From JAPPLB01 sp965218555 (GTDB lineage Bacteria; Acidobacteriota; Terriglobia; Bryobacterales; UBA6623), in NCBI GenBank assembly GCA_965218555.1, contig OZ244625.1:3534001-3598000 (forward strand): DNA of 64,000 bases, read 5' to 3'. A model generated the notes under the pieces. The model saw nothing but the letters and a program-made list of their open reading frames with translations. It did not search any database and was not told the DNA's origin. A program made the position numbers and the translations under genes. Below are positions 58,128 to 64,000 of this stretch, one piece after another; the stretch's first letter is position 1; every line of letters starts with the position of its first letter.

Positions 58128-58898
58128 TTGGCAGAAAACCTTTTTGATCTCACAGGCAAGATTGCGGTTATCGTAGGCGGCACGACGGGTATCGGACACG
58201 CGGTCGCGCTCGGCCTCGCTCGGTCTGGGGCGACGGTCGTCGCGAGCAGCCGGCGTAAGGACATGGTCCGTTCCGTCGCAGAGGAACTGCAAACGCTGGG
58301 ATCGACAACACTGGCGGTCACATCAGACGTTCAAAACCGGGCCTCACTCGAAAACCTACGCGACCGCGTGGTCGCCGAGTTCGGCCGAGTCGATGTCGCT
58401 ATAGTCACGGCGGGAGTGCTCAAGAAAGAGCCGTCCGCTGAGGTGTCGGAAGAAGAATGGAGCCGCATCATCGACATCAACCTCAACGGGAGTTTCCGCG
58501 CCAACCAGATTTTCGGGCGCCAGATGATCAAGCAGGGCTCTGGGGTCATCATCAATACGGCCTCGATGACCAGCTACGTGAGCTTCGCTCAGGTTTGCGC
58601 CTATAACTGCAGCAAGGCGGGTGTCAAGATGCTCACCGAGACGCTCGCCGCGGAGTGGGCGCCTCATGGCGTGCGTGTGAACGCGGTGGCGCCCGGCGTC
58701 TTCCGAACGCCGATGAACACCAAGGTGCTCGATATTCCAGAGCGCATGGAAGCGATCATCCGCCGTACGCCCATGGGCCGGATCGGAACCCTCGATGAGA
58801 TGGTAGGCGCCGTGGTATTCCTGGCATCGGACGCGGCGAAATTCGTCACGGGTGTAACGATTCCCGTGGACGGCGGTTTTCTGGCGAAGGGAATCTAG
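58128..58898 (+). CDS. short-chain dehydrogenase/reductase (SDR)
   Basis: 256 aa from TTG 58128 (GGGTGAT 5 bases upstream); a TTG at 58116 would add 4 residues. Classic SDR: AVIVGGTTGIGHAVALGLAR (NAD(P) site), TLAVTSDVQN, DVAIVTAGVLKKEPSAEVSE (an altered NNAG motif), IINTASMTSYVSFAQVCAYN with Ser and Tyr, CSKAGVKMLTETLAAEWAPH (lysine of YxxxK), VNAVAPGVFRTPMNTKVLD and VTGVTIPVDGGFLAKG. Oxidises or reduces a hydroxy group; substrate unknown. TATAAT at 58094-58099 is its likely -10. Confidence 0.88.
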   Translation: MAENLFDLTGKIAVIVGGTTGIGHAVALGLARSGATVVASSRRKDMVRSVAEELQTLGSTTLAVTSDVQNRASLENLRDRVVAEFGRVDVAIVTAGVLKKEPSAEVSEEEWSRIIDINLNGSFRANQIFGRQMIKQGSGVIINTASMTSYVSFAQVCAYNCSKAGVKMLTETLAAEWAPHGVRVNAVAPGVFRTPMNTKVLDIPERMEAIIRRTPMGRIGTLDEMVGAVVFLASDAAKFVTGVTIPVDGGFLAKGI

Positions 58899-59238
58899 GG
58901 AGACCGTCTTGACCTGGTTGTTGTTTGCCCCGGCCGGAAGGGCCATAGGTTTCCGCCGACACCTGGCGGTCGAGGAAGTGTCGAACTGCTTATCCAACAA
59001 TCTCGTAGCCGCAGTTTCCCGGTGGGCATGCTCGCAGGACAAACATGCGCGGCATGAACGTCGGCGGCCATCGCAAGAAGCGGGTCGCGTCCGGATCTCC
59101 GGGCAAAAACGGAGCCCCTGTCCGGGCTGTTCCATGGTAGGATTATATGGGATGTACGTGGAGTTCTGACCTGCCGAAGTCAGCCGTTTCCGTGACGGTT
59201 CCCTTCTCCCGTCGTCACAAGCCCCAGTCGAGGAAAAA
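58899..59238. other. 340-base spacer without a supported gene
   Basis: Short open frames only, none family-like. A GAGGA ribosome site for the desaturase lies at its right end. Confidence 0.4.
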
Positions 59239-60000
59239 ATGATGCTATCGATCGCGCTGTGGTGCATCTTTGCGGCTTTTGTCATCGCACAGATTTCCAG
59301 CTTTTGCACAACGATCTACCTTCATCGAACGGTAACCCATGAAGGACTCAAGCTCCATCCGTTCGTTGCTTTTCTGATGCATTTTGAACTGTCGCTGGCG
59401 ACCGGGATCAAGCCCCGCGAGTGGGCCGCAGTACATCGCAAACACCACCGTTTCTCCGACCAGGAAGGTGACCCGCATAGTCCCTACATCGAGGGGTTGT
59501 GGAAGGTGCTTTTTCTCAATGTCGTGATGTACAAACGTGAAATCAAGAACCAGGAAACGATCGAGACTTTCACACCCCATTGGAAGCACGATTTGATCGA
59601 CCGGATCCCCTTCGTCGGCGACATGGGGCCGACGATCGGGATGCTGCTTTTAGCCTTCTCGTTCCCCTATTTCTTTGGTCTGAGTTGGTGGGCCGGCGGG
59701 TTGCTCGGGATTGCGACTTGGTTCCTCAACGCGGGCATATATATCTTCCTGAACGCCATGATCAACAGCGTTTGCCACAAGGTCGGCTACCGGAACTTCA
59801 AGCATCAAAAGGCGACGAACCTGCAATGGGTGGCGCTGCTCACAGCGGGTGAAGGGCTGCACAACAATCACCACGAGTTCCCGCGTTCGGCGACCATGAA
59901 GGCGACCCGGGGAGAGATTGATCCCGCTTGGCCGGTGATCCGGTTCCTCGAGAAGCTCAGACTAGCCGAGTACTCCCAAAAGACCTTGGCCCATATGTAA
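59239..60000 (+). CDS. acyl-CoA/acyl-lipid desaturase (delta-9 type)
   Basis: 253 aa. The three histidine boxes are complete: HRTVTH (residues 29-34), HRKHH (66-70), and HNNHH in AGEGLHNNHHEFPRS near the C-terminus. Hydrophobic stretches alternate with them (FVIAQISSFCTTIYL; GMLLLAFSFPYFFGLSWWAG). Membrane-bound di-iron fatty-acid desaturase of the FADS type, needing oxygen and an electron donor. GAGGAAAAA before ATG 59239. It could supply unsaturated chains to the lipid enzymes of the region, but there is no direct link. Confidence 0.9.
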   Translation: MMLSIALWCIFAAFVIAQISSFCTTIYLHRTVTHEGLKLHPFVAFLMHFELSLATGIKPREWAAVHRKHHRFSDQEGDPHSPYIEGLWKVLFLNVVMYKREIKNQETIETFTPHWKHDLIDRIPFVGDMGPTIGMLLLAFSFPYFFGLSWWAGGLLGIATWFLNAGIYIFLNAMINSVCHKVGYRNFKHQKATNLQWVALLTAGEGLHNNHHEFPRSATMKATRGEIDPAWPVIRFLEKLRLAEYSQKTLAHM

Positions 60001-60055
60001 GCCCGAGCTGCTCGACAAGGCAGCTTCAACACAGGTCGACGGCATTGGACGCGCG

Positions 60056-60083
60056 TGGACGGGAAGAGGCTGACCGCTACAAT
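60056..60083 (+). promoter_or_regulatory. promoter close to the SGNH/TPR gene
   Basis: TGGACG (60056-60061), 16-base spacer, TACAAT (60078-60083); the ATG at 60093 begins 9 bases after the -10, so the transcript may be leaderless. Confidence 0.45.
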
Positions 60084-60092
60084 CAACGCTCT

Positions 60093-62426
60093 ATGGCCAA
60101 GCGCCGGGGAAAACGTGGCCGCCCGGAGCAGCCCCGGATATCTCCGCTCAAGAAGTATCTTTTTGCCACTGCCGCCGTGGTCGGGTTCTTCGCGCTCCTG
60201 GAGTTGGGGTTGGCGCTTGGCGGCGTGGAACCGCTGACGGCTCAGCGCGACCCCTACTTGGGCTTCGCGTCAAGCATCCCTTTATTCGTTGAGGATGAAT
60301 CCGACGGGAGCGGAGAGCTTGTTACCGCGCCGAACAAGAGGCGCTGGTTCAATCGCCAGCGTTTCACAAACAAGAAGCCTGCGAATACGTACCGCATCTT
60401 CACACTGGGCGGTTCGACAACGTACGGGCGCCCCTACAACGATGAGGTTTCATTCAGCGGCTGGCTGCGCGAGATGCTCCCCGCGGCGGACATCTCGCGG
60501 CATTGGGAAGTAATCAACGCCGGTGGGATCAGCTACGCCAGCTACCGCGTCGCGGTGGTCATGGAGGAGTTGATCGATTATGACCCGGACCTGTTCATCA
60601 TCTATACGGGGCACAACGAGTTTTTGGAACGGCGGACCTATCTGGAGACGATCGAGACGCCTCGGGCGCTGACAGAGGCGGCGGCGTTGCTGAGCAGGAC
60701 ACGGATCTTCTCCGCCGGGGATCAACTGATGCGGCGCATCCAAGGCAAGCCGCCGGTTGTCGAGGACGAGCGGCGGATTCTGGAATCGGAGGTGGATACG
60801 ATCCTCGCAAGCAGCATCGGCCCCGGCGCCTATCAGCGGGACGACGAAGGCCGTCGACAAGCACTTGCGCATTTTCGGTTCACTCTGCAACGGATGATCG
60901 ATCTCGCTCGTTCAGCCGGCGCTGATGTCCTGTTGGTGACGCCTGCTTCGAATCTCAAAGACAGTCCTCCGTTCAAGAGCGAGCCGCGGGCCGGACTTCC
61001 CGTGGACGATCAGCGCCGAGTTGCCGGACTTTTCGAAGAAGTTCTCCAGGCAGCAGTAAACAAGCGCTGGGAGGACGCCGTGAATGCCCTCGATCAGGTG
61101 ATCGCCGTCGACGACCGCTACGCCGGCGCCTATTATCACCGTGGAAGGGCGCTCTACGAATTGGAATGCTACTCCGAGGCCAAGAAAGCATACCAGAGGG
61201 CCCTGGAAGAAGACGTTTGCCCGCTGCGGGCGCTGCCGAAGATACGGCGGATCATCAAAGAAACCGCAGCGGAAAACGACGTGCGCGTTGTCGACTACCA
61301 GCAGTTGACGGAACAGCAAGCGGAGCACGGCATCCCGGGTTCGGAGGAATTTCTTGACCACGTGCACCCGACGATCAGTGGCCATCGCCTGCTCGCCGTC
61401 GAGTTGCTCAAGGCGGTCAACGAGATGGGCATTGTTTCGCTCTCCGCATCCTGGAGCGATGAGGCGCTGGCTCGGATTACCAAGCAGGTGGAAGGCCGTC
61501 TGGATGAGAAGGCACACGGAGCCGCTTTACGGAACCTCGCTCGACTCTCTTCGTGGCTGGGCCGGCTCGACGAAGCGTCCCGCATGCTTGCCAAGGCGAT
61601 GGAGTTGCTGGGCAATGACGCGGAAACCATGGATCTGATGGGCCAGAACGCCGCCGCGCGCAACGAGCCCGAACAAGCCATCCATCTGTATCGCCGTGCT
61701 CTGGAGATCAACCCCGATTTCCCGGATACATGGCTGCATCTGGGCATGGAGCTTCTGAAACAAGACGAGCCGGCGGAAGCTCTGGCGGACTTCCAGCGCG
61801 CTCTTGAGCTAGAGCCGAGCTCCGCCGAGGCGCACACGCAACTAGGAATCGCTCTGGCGTTGACCGGACAGAGCGACCAGGCAGTCATCCATTATCGTCG
61901 TGCTCTCGAGCTGCGGCCACGGTACGCCGTCGCGCATAACAACCTGGGGGCTGAACTGGGAGCGCTGAACGACACCGAGCAGGCCATCCGCCATCTCGAG
62001 GAAGCGATCGAGATCAGCCCGGACTACGCGGATGCTCTGGTGAATCTGGGCTACATGCATGCCGCCCGAGGAGACTATCGTGATGCGGTGACCCAATACA
62101 TCCGAGCGCTCGACCTCAAACCCGATTCGTTTGAAGCTCACTTCAACCTCGGCAGCGCGCTGCACCAGATGGGCGACAGTCGGCAAGCCGTCGAATCGTT
62201 CATGCAAGCCTTGCAGATCAACCCTCTCTCCGCACAGGGCCACTTCAGTCTCGGCGTTGCGTTGATTGCGTCGAACCGTAGAAAACAAGGCATGGAGCAT
62301 ATCCGGGAAGCGGCCCATCTCGATTCCCGCTTCCTCCAACCGTACTCGCAGTTCAAAAAGAAAATCGAAGAATTGAGAGAGGCCGCTTCTGAGAACTCCG
62401 TGGAGGCCGAGGTCGGCGCCCCCTAA
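60093..62426 (+). CDS. membrane-anchored SGNH-hydrolase-like/TPR protein
   Basis: 777 aa from ATG 60093. Basic N-terminus, then one membrane segment (YLFATAAVVGFFALLELGLA, about residues 22-41). SGNH blocks: RIFTLGGSTTYGRPYNDEVS (block I, with serine), VINAGGISYASYRVAVV, FIIYTGHNEFLERRTYLE (block III) and a D-x-x-H block in FLDHVHPTISGHRLLA (block V). One TPR pair sits between blocks III and V (about 325-385: AYYHRGRALYELECYSEAKK). C-terminal about 330 residues are at least eight TPRs (AIHLYRRALEINPDFPDTWL, AVIHYRRALELRPRYAVAHN). Possibly a surface-glycan esterase or scaffold. Cytosolic N-terminus, bulk outside. Confidence 0.8.
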   Translation: MAKRRGKRGRPEQPRISPLKKYLFATAAVVGFFALLELGLALGGVEPLTAQRDPYLGFASSIPLFVEDESDGSGELVTAPNKRRWFNRQRFTNKKPANTYRIFTLGGSTTYGRPYNDEVSFSGWLREMLPAADISRHWEVINAGGISYASYRVAVVMEELIDYDPDLFIIYTGHNEFLERRTYLETIETPRALTEAAALLSRTRIFSAGDQLMRRIQGKPPVVEDERRILESEVDTILASSIGPGAYQRDDEGRRQALAHFRFTLQRMIDLARSAGADVLLVTPASNLKDSPPFKSEPRAGLPVDDQRRVAGLFEEVLQAAVNKRWEDAVNALDQVIAVDDRYAGAYYHRGRALYELECYSEAKKAYQRALEEDVCPLRALPKIRRIIKETAAENDVRVVDYQQLTEQQAEHGIPGSEEFLDHVHPTISGHRLLAVELLKAVNEMGIVSLSASWSDEALARITKQVEGRLDEKAHGAALRNLARLSSWLGRLDEASRMLAKAMELLGNDAETMDLMGQNAAARNEPEQAIHLYRRALEINPDFPDTWLHLGMELLKQDEPAEALADFQRALELEPSSAEAHTQLGIALALTGQSDQAVIHYRRALELRPRYAVAHNNLGAELGALNDTEQAIRHLEEAIEISPDYADALVNLGYMHAARGDYRDAVTQYIRALDLKPDSFEAHFNLGSALHQMGDSRQAVESFMQALQINPLSAQGHFSLGVALIASNRRKQGMEHIREAAHLDSRFLQPYSQFKKKIEELREAASENSVEAEVGAP

Positions 62427-62529
62427 TCAGTCTGCGACCCGTTACCGCCAAGAGTAACCTTCGGCCTGCCTGCCACGACCCCGTCCGGTGCCTTCGTATT
62501 GCATGCTCCCAACCTGCATCCAAAGCTAA

Positions 62530-62826
62530 CGGGCCGGTTATGAGCAAAACAAAAGCGGATTCCTCTTTTTCGATCACCTGACGGATTCACTCGCCAATCT
62601 GGAGAGGGTATCGGCGGCGGCTCGTTCCGGGGCGAAGCATTTCGGTGCCGGCATGCTGTTCCTGATGCCGTCGGCCCCTAACCTGCCCTTTCTGTTTATA
62701 AAGAAGCACTATCCATCGTTGGATGAGTGCTACAAGGCGTGCTGCGCTCGCGACCTTGATGTGCCATGGGATCACGCACGGTGGATATGGGAACGTGTCA
62801 CCAAGGCACGAGAGTCGCACGGGTAG
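62530..62826 (+). pseudogene. 5'-truncated remnant, radical-SAM (SPL family) C-terminus
   Basis: An open stretch without a proper start reads FFDHLTDSLANLERVSAAAR, GAKHFGAGMLFLMPSAPNLP, FIKKHYPSLDECYKACCARD and ends ARWIWERVTKARESHG-TAG. The pattern GAxxxxxxxLFLMPSAxxxF...FxxxxYPxLxxxYxxxY is that of the end of SPL/Rv2578c-type radical-SAM proteins. The iron-sulfur part is missing. The IS copy lies 80 bases further on. Confidence 0.4.
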
Positions 62827-64000
62827 AGCCGCTTTCCTCAGCCGCTCCCTCCTCAACGGAAAGGAGATAGCAGTGGGGTTGTCCATCGACAGCTGCCGCT
62901 GTGCGCCTAGCAGCCCGTGGCAGAAGTAGTCATTTTCAGCGAGAGGGGCCGACGCTTGGAAGGGGGATTGCAGTTTCGCTTCGAAGAACGTCCAACCCAA
63001 CGCATGGCGGCAGCGGCGCCAAGTCCGCCTTGCAGTCTGCAGTCGTCGCGATAGCTGTTTTTCGAGCCGTCGGAGGGCCTTTTTCGCCACCCGCACCCCC
63101 CGCGGCGTGCCCGCGCCCAGCTTCTGTCGCAGCACCAGCGACAGGTTGAAGCCGCTCACCTGAATCAGGAGTCGCTTGCAAATATTTCTTCGGCCCCGCA
63201 GATGCGTCCGCCTCATCCCGCCGCGATCATACAAATGAGCAAAGCTGCGTTCGACCCGCTCGGCGCGCCAGCGCAATAAGCGTCGCCCCCGCGCCCCGCG
63301 GATCCGCCGCCGATTGGCGTACACCGCGGCCCGCGCCTGCGGCTTACCTCGCCAGCGTCGTCGGCCACGATCCGGTTCGCTGATGTAGCAACGGATCTCC
63401 AAGTCCGTCAAGTCCGTCAACACGTCGTTGCTGTGATATCCCTTATCGGCCACCACTTCGGTGATCCCCGCCGCCGCCATCTGCTCGTTCGCCTGCTCGT
63501 CCGCAGCCACCGCCGCCACTTGTTCCGCCGCCTCGCTCAGCGTCTCGGCCAGCGTCGTCGTGTCGCCTTGGTCGGCGCCTTCCAGCGTTACCGCCAGCAC
63601 TGCGCCCGTCTCCAAGTCCACCGCCTGTTCGGCCTTGTGGGCCAAGTGCGTGCGCCCGTCTTTCATCTTGGTGATCTTCGCGTCAGGATCATGGGGGTGG
63701 CGCCAATCTTTGTTCGAGCCTTTGTTGTTGCGCTTCTTGTCGAGCTTCGCCAACTGCTCCCTCGTCGGCGTTTCGATCCCCGACTCCGCCGCCAGCCGGG
63801 TCAGGAACTCTTCGTAGCTCTCCCCGCTCGCCCGCCGCACGATCGTACGCAGCGCCGCGTTCGCCTCCAGCGTCGTGGCGTCCACCCCGATCGTGCCGCC
63901 TTTGAGCAGTCCGGCCTTCGCCACAAGCTGTAACACCCAACCGAACACCGCGCGATGCGTTTCCAGATCGATCAGCCGCCGGGTGCGTGAGATCGTCGAG
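62587..64000 (-). CDS. IS5/IS1182-like transposase, second copy, 5' part outside window
   Basis: The frame is open to the right edge and matches the transposase at 36532-38079 residue for residue from FGWVLQLVAKAG to NDYFCHGLLG. The catalytic aspartates (GVDATTLE; VVADKGYHS) and the glutamate in RAERVERSFAH are in view. After the element end translation runs on through host DNA for about 107 further residues (AQRQLSMDNPTAISF...) before the stop at 62587, a tail unlike that of copy 1. The start codon is beyond the window. Confidence 0.88.
   Translation of the reverse strand, partial: STISRTRRLIDLETHRAVFGWVLQLVAKAGLLKGGTIGVDATTLEANAALRTIVRRASGESYEEFLTRLAAESGIETPTREQLAKLDKKRNNKGSNKDWRHPHDPDAKITKMKDGRTHLAHKAEQAVDLETGAVLAVTLEGADQGDTTTLAETLSEAAEQVAAVAADEQANEQMAAAGITEVVADKGYHSNDVLTDLTDLEIRCYISEPDRGRRRWRGKPQARAAVYANRRRIRGARGRRLLRWRAERVERSFAHLYDRGGMRRTHLRGRRNICKRLLIQVSGFNLSLVLRQKLGAGTPRGVRVAKKALRRLEKQLSRRLQTARRTWRRCRHALGWTFFEAKLQSPFQASAPLAENDYFCHGLLGAQRQLSMDNPTAISFPLRRERLRKAALPVRLSCLGDTFPYPPCVIPWHIKVASAARLVALIQRWIVLLYKQKGQVRGRRHQEQHAGTEMLRPGTSRRRYPLQIGE
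62907..64000 (-). mobile_element. IS5/IS1182-like insertion sequence, second copy, cut by window
   Basis: Begins with CTAG (62907-62910) and the same inverted repeat CAGCCCGTGGCAGAAGTA as copy 1; aligned bases differ by a fixed offset of 26256. The encoded protein is identical, so the two copies separated recently. Confidence 0.88.

Noticed and set aside
1..64000. CRISPR array, restriction-modification or toxin-antitoxin system
   Set aside because: I found no regularly spaced repeats and no recognisable nuclease/methylase or toxin/antitoxin pair.

Overview
The window looks like a chromosomal segment of a GC-rich Gram-negative bacterium, most probably an Acidobacteriota of the Solibacter/Bryobacter type. 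The Gram-negative call rests on lpxA, lpxD and a CpoB-like envelope protein. The Acidobacteriota call is inference: many small catabolic enzymes carry signal or Tat-like leaders (632, 3521, 5058, 28312), there are FecR-like proteins of a type I associate with that phylum, and a UMF1 transporter and DUF507 are present. There is no rRNA, tRNA, CRISPR array, prophage or conjugative module that I can support.

Layout. 1-7.7 kb: a cut-off ACT-domain protein, then a run of plus-strand genes, largely secreted (DHDPS-like lyase, PhzF, a hypothetical protein coupled to an M19 dipeptidase, a D-2-hydroxyacid dehydrogenase with a signal peptide, an M50 protease and a glutathione peroxidase). 7.9-12.1 kb: a two-gene unit, an ACP-AMP ligase-PlsC fusion plus a UMF1 MFS transporter, which could form a lysophospholipid re-acylation and transport system. 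12.3-14 kb: an HU/IHF-like protein, a short structured RNA with an intrinsic terminator, and infC, which appears to use an AUU start. 14-25.8 kb: a Zn-dehydrogenase, a MetX-like hydrolase, a glycerol-dehydrogenase-like protein, a small DprA-like protein, a beta-propeller protein, a broken D-tartrate dehydratase gene, a class III aminotransferase, a CsrA-like miniature ORF, a pterin dehydratase and cpoB. 25.8-36.4 kb: rho with a long leader, several damaged genes, an M28 peptidase, xylulokinase and DUF507.

36.5-39.3 kb: two abutting insertion sequences (IS5/IS1182-like and IS630) that both used CTAG targets. 39.3-51.4 kb: housekeeping genes (S46 peptidase, lpxA, S1/P1 nuclease, lpxD, a P-loop protein and truB), a tandemly duplicated FecR-like gene, and the operon rplU-rpmA-obg-nadD. 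51.7-62.4 kb: an FAH-family protein, alanine dehydrogenase with an aminotransferase, a CehA/McbA-type metallohydrolase, an SDR, a fatty-acid desaturase and a large SGNH/TPR protein. The window ends inside a second copy of the IS5/IS1182-like element.

The accessory part carries many broken genes: nonsense plus frameshift in the tartrate dehydratase, a frameshift in an alpha/beta hydrolase, an internally deleted DUF72 protein, an IS481 remnant and a radical-SAM remnant. It also holds dispersed intergenic repeats. Either the genome is decaying (as in a symbiont) or the assembly carries point errors; read mapping would tell. All calls were made by eye from sequence; no database search was run.
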